Shown one piece after another: positions 1 to 5,968 of a DNA stretch of 8,204 nucleotides (its first letter is position 1; each line of letters begins with the position of its first letter). The notes below the pieces were generated by a model that searched no databases, was not told the origin of the DNA, and saw nothing but the letters and a program-made list of their open reading frames with translations. This stretch comes from DATMYQ01 sp035560935. Lineage in GTDB: Bacteria; Bacillota; Negativicutes; Sporomusales; Sporomusaceae. The stretch covers positions 1 to 8,204 of the forward strand of contig DATMYQ010000033.1 in the NCBI GenBank assembly GCA_035560935.1, given 5' to 3'. Position numbers and translations under genes: made by a program.

Positions 1-149
1 CAATTATCAACGAAAAGTCAAGGAAACTTTGTAAATTTGTCTTTTACCAAAATACTTTTGGCGTCTAGCAGCGGTATTCGTCCACCGTTGCCGTAACAAC
101 CGCCGCAATTCCCTGCAGCAATGACTTTCACCACCACATGAGTATCAGG

Positions 150-167
150 GTACCAAAAAGTGCGTAC
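150..167. promoter_or_regulatory. Candidate operator: paired GTAC half-sites upstream of flavoprotein promoter
   Basis: Two GTAC tetramers (150-153 and 164-167), 14 bases apart start to start, lie just upstream of the -35 box of the flavoprotein gene; the first sits in the palindrome GGTACC. Paired GTAC-type half-sites in this place could be a regulator site, for example for a redox-sensing HxlR/MarR-type repressor, which often control flavodoxin-like oxidoreductases. No regulator gene is in the window, so this is only a suggestion from spacing and position. Confidence 0.2.
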
Positions 168-196
168 TTGTCTCGCACCGTCACCTGTTATATAGT
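168..196 (+). promoter_or_regulatory. Probable sigma-A promoter of the flavoprotein gene
   Basis: TTGTCT (168-173) and TATAGT (191-196) are separated by 17 bases, the ideal spacing for the housekeeping sigma factor. Each box matches four or five of six consensus positions. Transcription would begin near 203, giving a leader of about 60 bases before the GTG start at 266. Confidence 0.5.
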
Positions 197-250
197 ATTT
201 TTATGATCGGCTGCGGAGTGAAATGTACCAAACTTCGCAGGCAACAGCAG

Positions 251-257
251 AAGGAGG
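251..257 (+). promoter_or_regulatory. Ribosome binding site fixing the GTG start at 266
   Basis: AAGGAGG lies eight bases before the GTG at 266. An in-frame ATG exists upstream at 203, but it has no such site and coincides with the expected transcription start. The flavodoxin-like fold (KVIAFNGSPR) also begins directly after the GTG. Confidence 0.85.
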
Positions 258-265
258 AGTCCATT

Positions 266-901
266 GTGAAAGTCATCGCCTTCAACGGCAGTCCCCGCAA
301 AAACAGCAACACCGAGCAAAACCTGGCCCGGGTGGGTGCCGAACTGCAGCAGGCCGGCATTGATTTTGAAATCATCCAGGTAGGCAACAAGACCATTCGT
401 GGCTGTCTGGCCTGCGGCAAATGCGTCAAAAGTCAAAACGAACAATGCACGATCACCACGGATGAAGTCAACGAGTGGATCCAGAAAATGAAACAGGCCG
501 ACGGCATCCTGCTGGGATCGCCGGTACACTACGCCGGCGTAGCCGGTACGATGAAGTCGTTCCTGGACCGGGCCTTTTTCGTCTGCGGCGTCAACGGCAA
601 TCTGCTGCGCCACAAGGTGGGTGCGGCCGTGGTATCCGTCCGGCGCAGCGGCGGCATATCCGCCTTCGACGGCTTGAATCACTATATCAACTACGCCGAA
701 ATGTTCCAGCCGGCGTCCAACTACTGGAACGTCATTCATGGCATGGCTCCGGGTGAAGCTTCCCAGGACGAGGAAGGTCAGCAGATTCTGCAAGTACTGG
801 GAAAAAACATGGCCTGGCTGTTACAAGTGATCGCCGCCGGCCGGGACAAGGTCGCCCCCGTTCCCGCCGAGCCCAAGATTTTTACCAATTTTATCCGTTA
901 A
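266..901 (+). CDS. Iron-sulfur flavoprotein / NADPH-dependent FMN reductase family protein
   Basis: This 211-residue protein has a flavodoxin-like fold. Residues 8-16 (GSPRKNSNT) form the FMN phosphate loop, and GSPVHYAG at 84-91 is the second flavin-contact motif of the family. Cys47, Cys50, Cys53 and Cys61 make a compact CX2CX2CX7C cluster, as in iron-sulfur flavoproteins of the Methanosarcina Isf type, which carry FMN and a 4Fe-4S cluster and move electrons with ferredoxin. The length fits the family. It is predicted to be cytoplasmic, with no signal peptide or membrane segment. The start is GTG, chosen from the ribosome binding site. The gene stands alone, with its own promoter and a strong terminator after the stop. 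The physiological electron donor and acceptor cannot be read from sequence; a plain FMN-dependent quinone or nitro reductase is the alternative. Family is fairly certain, cluster binding probable, exact role unknown. Confidence 0.85.
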   Translation: MKVIAFNGSPRKNSNTEQNLARVGAELQQAGIDFEIIQVGNKTIRGCLACGKCVKSQNEQCTITTDEVNEWIQKMKQADGILLGSPVHYAGVAGTMKSFLDRAFFVCGVNGNLLRHKVGAAVVSVRRSGGISAFDGLNHYINYAEMFQPASNYWNVIHGMAPGEASQDEEGQQILQVLGKNMAWLLQVIAAGRDKVAPVPAEPKIFTNFIR

Positions 902-916
902 CTAGTTTATGTTTCG

Positions 917-964
917 CAGCGACCGTACGGAAACAGGCGTTTCCTTACGGTCGCTGTTTTTTTT
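917..964 (+). terminator. Intrinsic terminator after the flavoprotein gene
   Basis: An 11-base-pair stem (917-927 with 946-956) continues after one C-T mismatch into six more pairs around an AGGC loop. It is followed at once by eight T residues (957-964). It lies 15 bases past the stop codon. It could partly serve the converging ilvA transcript, but the minus side has no T-run after the stem. Confidence 0.92.
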
Positions 965-995
965 GTAATAAGACCACGGATTAATAAAAATCCGC

Positions 996-2240
996 CTAAT
1001 ATACTTTGTTAATTTCCACCCCTTGCTGGGCAAAAGCCCTCTCGATTTCGGCCACATGCAGCGGTCCGTTAGTTTCCACCGTCACTTCCAGTTGCACCTG
1101 TTTGAAGCGGTCCATCACCTTGGATTGATTATGATCCAGCTTGATGACATTGGCTCGCAACCCGGCCAGCGTCTGGGCAACGTTGACCAGTTCGCCGGGT
1201 TTGTCCGGTAAGTTGACGGTAAAGCAGAACAATCGTCCCCGGGATACCAGGGCCCGGCTGATGATGGCCGAAATCGTTGAGATGTCGATATTGCCCCCAC
1301 TGACCAGACAAACCACATTTTTTCCCTGTGATTCCCGTTTTCTGAGTCCCGCCAGTGACAATGCTCCGGCCCCTTCCACAATCAACTTGTGTTTATCCAT
1401 AAGCAACAGGATGGATTCAATCACATCAAAATCTGATACCGTCACCACCTCGTCCACAAATTCTTTCACAAATTCGAAAGTCAGCTTTCCCGGCGTCTTG
1501 ACCGCGGTGCCGTCCGCCATCGTGTCCACCTTACCTAGGCTAACCACTTTATTTCTTTGCAGTGATTGGTGAACGCAAGCAGCCCCTTCCGGTTCCACCC
1601 CGATGATTTTGATATCCGGTTTCAGCATTTTGGCAGCAAACGCCACTCCGCTGATCAGTCCGCCGCCACCGACAGGGACCAATATTTCATCTACGCTGTT
1701 TAGCTCCTGAATGATTTCCAACGCCAGCGTCGCTTGCCCGATAATCGTATCCAAATCGTCAAAAGGGTGAACAAAAACATGATCTCGTTCCGCTTCCAAT
1801 TCTCTGGCCCGGGCGTAAGCGTCGTCATAGCTGTCCCCATGCAGTACCACGCTGGCGCCATAATTTTTCGTCGCCTCCACCTTGATGAGCGGCGTCGTTG
1901 CCGGCATCACCACGGTGGCTTCCACGCCCAGCAATTGAGCGGCGTAGCTCACTCCCTGCGCATGATTTCCCGCGGATGACGCAATCACGCCCCGGGATTT
2001 TTCCTCAGCACTCAAACGGCTGATCTTATGATATGCGCCCCGGATTTTAAACGCACCCGTAACCTGCAAATTCTCCGGTTTGATAAAAACATGGTTCCCG
2101 TATTCTCTGCTAAAACACGTGCTTGGTATCAACTCTGTCTTTCGCAACACCGTCTGCAATTCTTCTTCCGCTGCGTAAACATCGGCCAGCGATATGGTTG
2201 ATTGGGGTAACTTAAATACCGTTTTTTTATCGTCTAACAT
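996..2240 (-). CDS. ilvA: Threonine ammonia-lyase (threonine dehydratase), ACT-domain form
   Basis: Converts L-threonine to 2-oxobutanoate and ammonia with pyridoxal phosphate, the first committed step to isoleucine. The 414 residues fit the medium form with one C-terminal ACT domain. Lys65 in GAFKIRGA is the expected Schiff-base lysine. SSAGNHAQG (88-96) contacts the substrate carboxylate, GGGGL (191-195) cups the cofactor phosphate, and CLVSGGNID (311-319) is the usual late motif. Residues about 337-411 form the ACT domain, a likely site for feedback by an amino acid. The start has GGAGGG six bases upstream (2247-2252). A catabolic role (tdcB-like) is possible for this form, but the T-box leader directly upstream, best read as isoleucine-specific, favours biosynthesis. 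The gene is monocistronic in view, converging on the flavoprotein gene. No other ilv gene is in the window. Confidence 0.95.
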   Translation of the reverse strand: MLDDKKTVFKLPQSTISLADVYAAEEELQTVLRKTELIPSTCFSREYGNHVFIKPENLQVTGAFKIRGAYHKISRLSAEEKSRGVIASSAGNHAQGVSYAAQLLGVEATVVMPATTPLIKVEATKNYGASVVLHGDSYDDAYARARELEAERDHVFVHPFDDLDTIIGQATLALEIIQELNSVDEILVPVGGGGLISGVAFAAKMLKPDIKIIGVEPEGAACVHQSLQRNKVVSLGKVDTMADGTAVKTPGKLTFEFVKEFVDEVVTVSDFDVIESILLLMDKHKLIVEGAGALSLAGLRKRESQGKNVVCLVSGGNIDISTISAIISRALVSRGRLFCFTVNLPDKPGELVNVAQTLAGLRANVIKLDHNQSKVMDRFKQVQLEVTVETNGPLHVAEIERAFAQQGVEINKVY

Positions 2241-2315
2241 CTATTTCCCTCCATTATTTCACTGATTCATAAACCCAAGTTAGGTATCTTGCCAAACCGT
2301 ATCAGGCTTTTAAAC

Positions 2316-2350
2316 AAAAAACCCGTCCCTGATTTTCATCAAGGACGAGC
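2316..2350 (-). terminator. T-box attenuator terminator
   Basis: On the minus strand a 12-pair stem (2349-2338 with 2333-2322, two G-U pairs) closes a GAAA loop and is followed by six T residues (2321-2316). It directly follows the T-box core and would be the default structure when tRNA is charged. It lies about 75 bases upstream of the ilvA start. Confidence 0.92.
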
Positions 2351-2588
2351 TTACACCCGCGTTACCACCTTAGTTGCAAGTTGCCGAACAACGCCACTTT
2401 TTCGATTCTAACAAATCTAAGCCGTTTAACGAGGCTAACCCGGTATTTCTTACTAAACTTTTCAGAAATACAGTTCCGAAGTGATATTCATCCGAGTTTT
2501 TGCTGCCGCCTTTCACCAACCGCCGGCTCTCTGTAAACACCGCGTCGGACTACTGTCTCCGTCATAACTATTAATCATATGAGCTTTA
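2316..2588 (-). ncRNA. T-box leader riboswitch of ilvA, probably isoleucine-responsive
   Basis: A full T-box leader lies between the ilvA promoter and gene. Reading the minus strand: the AGTA part of the specifier loop (2554-2551), the AGAGAG element (2532-2527), the GGTTGGTGAAA apical region near 2523-2511, and GGAAC followed by the probable specifier ATT (2469-2467). The hallmark AAGGTGGTAACGCGGG lies at about 2372-2357, then the terminator. Uncharged tRNA pairs with the specifier and, through its 3' end, with the UGGU bulge, stabilising the antiterminator and allowing ilvA transcription. UGGU predicts a tRNA with A at position 73, consistent with tRNA-Ile. The class is certain. The codon was placed by eye: TTC (Phe) overlaps it but makes no sense with ilvA. 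Confidence 0.93.
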
Positions 2589-2594
2589 GAACAG

Positions 2595-2624
2595 ATTGTA
2601 GCATTGTACATCACAACATGTCAA
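2595..2624 (-). promoter_or_regulatory. Sigma-A promoter of the T-box/ilvA transcript
   Basis: On the minus strand a perfect TTGACA (2624-2619) and TACAAT (2600-2595, five of six) are separated by 18 bases. The predicted transcription start near 2588 puts the T-box stem I at the very 5' end of the RNA, as expected. It faces away from the divergent chemoreceptor gene. Confidence 0.85.
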
Positions 2625-2750
2625 TTGTTTATTTCAAAAAGATCGCAATATACACTCATTCATAATCCTTGAATTTTATTTTTCTTTTGTGTTATCTAGC
2701 CAATTCGAACTTTGCGTATTCCAAGAATTCCCTAACCGAAATAAACAGGA

Positions 2751-2778
2751 TTTTCATTTCAATACGAGAAAGTAGTAT
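2751..2778 (+). promoter_or_regulatory. Weak candidate promoter of the first chemoreceptor gene
   Basis: TTTTCA (2751-2756) and TAGTAT (2773-2778) are 16 bases apart and would start transcription near 2785, shortly before the ribosome binding site at 2807-2814. The match is modest. A TAAA at 2742-2745 with TACGAGAA at 2763-2770 loosely resembles a flagellar sigma-28 promoter, but its spacing is two bases too long. Neither is secure. Confidence 0.25.
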
Positions 2779-2823
2779 CCATAGTGATTATCAGAAAATT
2801 CATTTCAAGGAGGAACATTTATT

Positions 2824-4824
2824 ATGAAAAGCCTGAAAGCGCAGCTGCTCGCAACCATTATTCCTCTAATCGTATTCGTTTTGGGAGGCGTTATCATTAC
2901 TGCCTACTGGAACACGTCTTCCCTGTTGCGCAGCAACCTCGAGGACAAATTCCAGTTACAGGCGCAGGCACTGGCCAAGAGTTTTGATGTGCAACTGCAG
3001 CGGGAAAAAACGGTTATGATTGCTCTCGGCAAACAGGGAACCTTCCTGTTCCCCTCGATCGTCAATGACCGGGAAAAACAGCTTGATTTCGTCAAACGCA
3101 TGCATGATGACTTTCCTCAATGGAATCCGGTCACCTTCTTTCCGGACATTTCCGGCACCGTGGCAGTCACCAGTCTGGGACGAGTGGTAGACGCCTCCAA
3201 ACTGGATTATGTCAAGCTGATTCCCGCCGGTCAACCCTTTATTGCCGATCCGATCGTCTCAATCGTAAACAATAAGGCCATTATTGTCGGCGGCGCCCCG
3301 ATCAGCATCGGCGGCAAAGTCGTCGGTTCCGTCACCGGCGGCATGCTGTTGGAGCAATTTACCAAAGAAATTGACGAACTGAAAATCGGTCAATCCGGTT
3401 ATGCCATCCTGGTATCACCGACCGGTACACTGGTCAGCCATCCCAATAAAGAGCTTGTGATGAAACAGAAAATAGAGTCTCTCAACATTCCGGCACTGTC
3501 GCAAACCATGGCCGAAATCCGCAAGGGCCAAGCCGGCCGGATTTTAACTACGGTGAATGGTGTGGAACAAATCATCGCTTACGCTCCGACCCAGGATGGC
3601 TGGGGAGTATTTGTCGCCGTTCCCACCCGGGAACAGTTTGCCGCTATTGACCGTCTGCAATGGGTCTTCGGCATCATGTTCCTGGTCGCACTGTTGATCG
3701 CCTTACTGGTAATCAACAAACTGGCCGACCGCATTGTCCGCCCCATTCATGAAGCGGCCCAGTATGTCCAAGTCATCTCCGATGGTGACTTTACCGAAGA
3801 AACTCTGGCCAAAACCAACCTGGCGCAAATCAACTCCCAGGACGAAATTGGCCAGCTCAGCCGCGCTATACGAAAAATGCGGTCCGATTTATGGAGTGTG
3901 CTGAAATTGGTCTCCACCTCCGCTGACCAGGTAAGCGGCGCTTCCGAAGAATTACGTCTGGCCGCCAAAGAGTCTTCGCAGACGGCCCAGCAGGTTACCT
4001 CATCCGTCTTAAAGGTAGCTTCAGGAACCCGTCATCAAACCGATGTCATGAGCAACTGTTCCGGTAATGTGGATAATCTGGCCGCCTCCGCTCATCAAAT
4101 CGCCGCCAACACCGCCAAGGCGGCCAATGCTTCCACTGAAGCCAACAAGGCCGCTTCCAGCGGTGGCCAGGCGATCAGTGACGCGGTCCGCCAAATGTCG
4201 CATATCGAGGATACCGTCAGTAAATCGGCCACGGTCGTGACCACATTAGGTGAACGTTCCAAGGAAATCGGCCAGATCATCGATACTATTTCCAATATTG
4301 CCGGGCAAACGAACCTGTTGGCGCTGAACGCCGCCATTGAGGCGGCACGGGCCGGTGAACAGGGACGAGGATTTGCCGTCGTCGCCGACGAAGTCCGGCG
4401 CCTGGCGGAACAATCGCAGGAAGCGGCCAAACAAATCGCCGCCCTGATCGGTGAAATCCAGAGCGAAACCGATAAAGCTGTAGACGCGATGACTTCCGGC
4501 AACCGGGAAGTAAAACGCGGCAGCGAGACCGTGACCTCCGCCGGTCAGGCCTTCCAGCAGATCGTCAACGCGATCGAGCAGGTTTCGGGGGAAATCAATA
4601 CCATTTCCACCGCTACCCAGCAGATGGCCAATGGCAGCCAAAACATCGTAACCGCAATGCATGAAGTCATCTCCGTCAATCAGAACGCCGCTTCCGAAAC
4701 GGAAACGGTATCAGCGGCGGCCGAGGAACAGTCCGCCACAATGGAAGAAATGGCTGCCTCCTGTGATGAACTGAGACGCCTGGCGATCGAACTAAAAGAA
4801 AGCCTGCAGAAATTCCGGATTTAA
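2824..4824 (+). CDS. Methyl-accepting chemotaxis protein, dCache sensor type (first of two)
   Basis: A 666-residue membrane chemoreceptor that would control CheA kinase and so flagellar rotation. A membrane segment at about 9-28 is followed by an extracytoplasmic double-Cache sensor (about 35-278, with the second lobe near GYAILVSPTGTLVSHPN at 192-208). A second membrane segment at about 281-298 leads into a HAMP domain (about 299-353). The long coiled-coil signalling domain has the conserved CheA/CheW-contact tip at about 495-529 (QTNLLALNAAIEAARAGEQG). The sensor lacks the YxxxxRxWY amino-acid motif of the second receptor, so its ligand is unknown. There is no C-terminal CheR-tether pentapeptide; it ends KFRI. 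AAGGAGGA at 2807-2814, nine bases before the ATG, supports the start. The gene is divergent from the ilvA leader and converges on the thioredoxin-reductase-like gene. Family is certain, ligand not. Confidence 0.95.
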   Translation: MKSLKAQLLATIIPLIVFVLGGVIITAYWNTSSLLRSNLEDKFQLQAQALAKSFDVQLQREKTVMIALGKQGTFLFPSIVNDREKQLDFVKRMHDDFPQWNPVTFFPDISGTVAVTSLGRVVDASKLDYVKLIPAGQPFIADPIVSIVNNKAIIVGGAPISIGGKVVGSVTGGMLLEQFTKEIDELKIGQSGYAILVSPTGTLVSHPNKELVMKQKIESLNIPALSQTMAEIRKGQAGRILTTVNGVEQIIAYAPTQDGWGVFVAVPTREQFAAIDRLQWVFGIMFLVALLIALLVINKLADRIVRPIHEAAQYVQVISDGDFTEETLAKTNLAQINSQDEIGQLSRAIRKMRSDLWSVLKLVSTSADQVSGASEELRLAAKESSQTAQQVTSSVLKVASGTRHQTDVMSNCSGNVDNLAASAHQIAANTAKAANASTEANKAASSGGQAISDAVRQMSHIEDTVSKSATVVTTLGERSKEIGQIIDTISNIAGQTNLLALNAAIEAARAGEQGRGFAVVADEVRRLAEQSQEAAKQIAALIGEIQSETDKAVDAMTSGNREVKRGSETVTSAGQAFQQIVNAIEQVSGEINTISTATQQMANGSQNIVTAMHEVISVNQNAASETETVSAAAEEQSATMEEMAASCDELRRLAIELKESLQKFRI

Positions 4825-4837
4825 CCGGCTGCAGGCT
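4801..4837. terminator. Shared hairpin between convergent genes, overlapping a stop codon
   Basis: AGCCTGCAG (4801-4809) pairs perfectly with CTGCAGGCT (4829-4837), and an inner CCGG/CCGG stem (4815-4818 with 4825-4828) extends it. The structure contains the last codons and the TAA (4822-4824) of the first chemoreceptor gene. On the minus strand it is followed directly by TTCTTTT (4800-4794), so it should terminate the thioredoxin-reductase-like transcript. On the plus strand a T-run (4851-4856) comes only 13 bases later, so termination there is less sure. Confidence 0.65.
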
Positions 4838-4847
4838 GTCCAACGTT

Positions 4848-5714
4848 CTATTTTTTCAGAGCATCCACATAGGCCACGGCGCTCAATACCGCCGTCAAGC
4901 CTTCGCCCACTGCCTTGGCTACCTGCCAGGGACGGCCGGTACAGTCGCCGGCGGCAAAAACGCCGGGAATATTAGTGGACAAATCCCGGTTCACCCGGAT
5001 TGCATTATTTTCCAAGACCAAATCCGGCAGCAGATTTTCCAGCGGGTCGGACTGGCGCATGATAAAAATGCCGTCCACTTTCAGTTCTTCCTTGTCGGTG
5101 GCCAGTGCGGTCACCTGCTCCGCTCCCAGTACCGCCCGGGGTTTTCCCCCGATAATCCGGACCTTGTCGCCTAAATGGGAAAAGTCACCTTTGTATTGCG
5201 GCAGATAGAACACGTTGCGACAAATTTCTCCCAGAAATTTAACCTCATGTTCTTCCGCCGCGGTGTAGGAGACCACCGCCACGTCCTTGCCGGTGTACAT
5301 CCGGCCGTCGCAGGTGGCGCAGTAGGCAACGCCCCGTCCGATATATTCTTTTTCACCGGTCAGCAGCGCCGTTGTGGCGACACCGGTCGTCAGGATAATC
5401 GTTTTGGCCTCGTAAGTATCGCCGGGAGTCAGCAGCGTAAACGGATCACCGGGAAAAATATTCACAACCTTTTCTTTGATCACTACCGGTTCATGCTCCA
5501 GACAGTGCGCCGCCATCCGCTCGATCATTTCCTTGCCGCTGATCCCGGGCAGTCCCGGATAATTGTCAATCAAATGGGCTTGCTGTACCTTGGCACTAAA
5601 GCCATACGGTTCAAAAATCGCCACAGTTTTATTGCGGATCCTTCCCGTCAGCGCCGCTGATAAACCGGCCGGACCACCGCCCACGATGGCAATATCAAAT
5701 ACTTTTTCCGCCAT
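4848..5714 (-). CDS. Thioredoxin-reductase-like flavoprotein lacking NADPH motifs (possibly ferredoxin-linked)
   Basis: A 288-residue cytoplasmic protein of the thioredoxin reductase family, which reduces thioredoxin through FAD and a dithiol. GGGPAG (12-17) binds the FAD ADP moiety, Cys132-A-T-Cys135 is the redox pair in its usual CATCDG setting, and FAAGDC (253-258) is the C-terminal FAD motif. Where an NADPH enzyme has GxGxxA and then HRRxxxR, this one has VVSYTAAEEHE (147-157) and NVFYLPQYKGD (167-177). Both signatures are therefore missing, and the protein is somewhat shorter than the usual 305-320 residues. This pattern matches flavin-dependent ferredoxin-thioredoxin reductases described from Clostridium acetobutylicum and cyanobacteria, so ferredoxin is the inferred donor. 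GGGAGGTG at 5727-5720 supports the start. No thioredoxin gene is adjacent. Family certain, donor inferred. Confidence 0.9.
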   Translation of the reverse strand: MAEKVFDIAIVGGGPAGLSAALTGRIRNKTVAIFEPYGFSAKVQQAHLIDNYPGLPGISGKEMIERMAAHCLEHEPVVIKEKVVNIFPGDPFTLLTPGDTYEAKTIILTTGVATTALLTGEKEYIGRGVAYCATCDGRMYTGKDVAVVSYTAAEEHEVKFLGEICRNVFYLPQYKGDFSHLGDKVRIIGGKPRAVLGAEQVTALATDKEELKVDGIFIMRQSDPLENLLPDLVLENNAIRVNRDLSTNIPGVFAAGDCTGRPWQVAKAVGEGLTAVLSAVAYVDALKK

Positions 5715-5743
5715 ATTAACACCTCCCTGAATATCTACTTCTT

Positions 5744-5772
5744 ATTGTACCGGGTCATAAGGAAAATGGAAA
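5744..5772 (-). promoter_or_regulatory. Probable promoter of the thioredoxin-reductase-like gene
   Basis: On the minus strand TTTCCA (5772-5767, four of six) and TACAAT (5749-5744, five of six) are 17 bases apart. Transcription would start near 5737, giving a very short leader before the ribosome binding site at 5727-5720. A second TTGACT farther upstream has no well-spaced -10 box. Confidence 0.45.
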
Positions 5773-5870
5773 GTAGCAGAAAACTTTTTTCCTTTACCTT
5801 CTCCCTATAATTATTCTACCCAAGTCAAACCAAACCACTGGGCCATTTCGTTTTCGTTCCACGAACCACC

Positions 5871-5925
5871 AAAGGGGCTGTCGCAACGTAGGTTTTGAAA
5901 CCTACGAGCGACAGCCCCTTTTTTT
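5871..5925. terminator. Large hairpin downstream of the second chemoreceptor gene; T-run points the other way
   Basis: Fourteen outer pairs (5871-5884 with 5908-5921) are followed by an AA/A interior bulge and eight inner pairs around a TTGA loop. It lies about 48 bases past the stop of the second chemoreceptor gene and is its likely terminator. Yet the long T-run (5919-5925) follows the stem on the plus strand; the minus strand has only TTT, already used in the stem. It may work in both directions, or be one copy of a dispersed hairpin repeat. The rest of the gap (5715-5968) holds only the promoter of the flavoprotein gene. Confidence 0.7.
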
Positions 5926-5968
5926 CTTTCAATCGGACACAGGGCCGCTAAAACCCGGTATTCGGTCT

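Noticed and set aside
203..265. In-frame N-terminal extension of the flavoprotein from an ATG at 203
   Set aside because: The extension (MIGCGVKCTK...) has no ribosome binding site, sits at the predicted transcription start, and precedes the natural beginning of the fold. GTG at 266 has AAGGAGG eight bases upstream.
2742..2770. A flagellar sigma-28 promoter for the first chemoreceptor gene
   Set aside because: TAAA and TACGAGAA are present, but the spacing is 17 rather than about 15 and the -10 part matches only five of eight positions.
4095..4502. Antisense frames of over 130 codons within the first chemoreceptor gene
   Set aside because: They are shadows of the alanine- and glutamate-rich signalling coiled coil, without start signals or known domains.
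5821..5898. A short plus-strand frame ending inside the large hairpin
   Set aside because: No start or ribosome binding site, no conserved pattern, and its end is formed by the hairpin arms.
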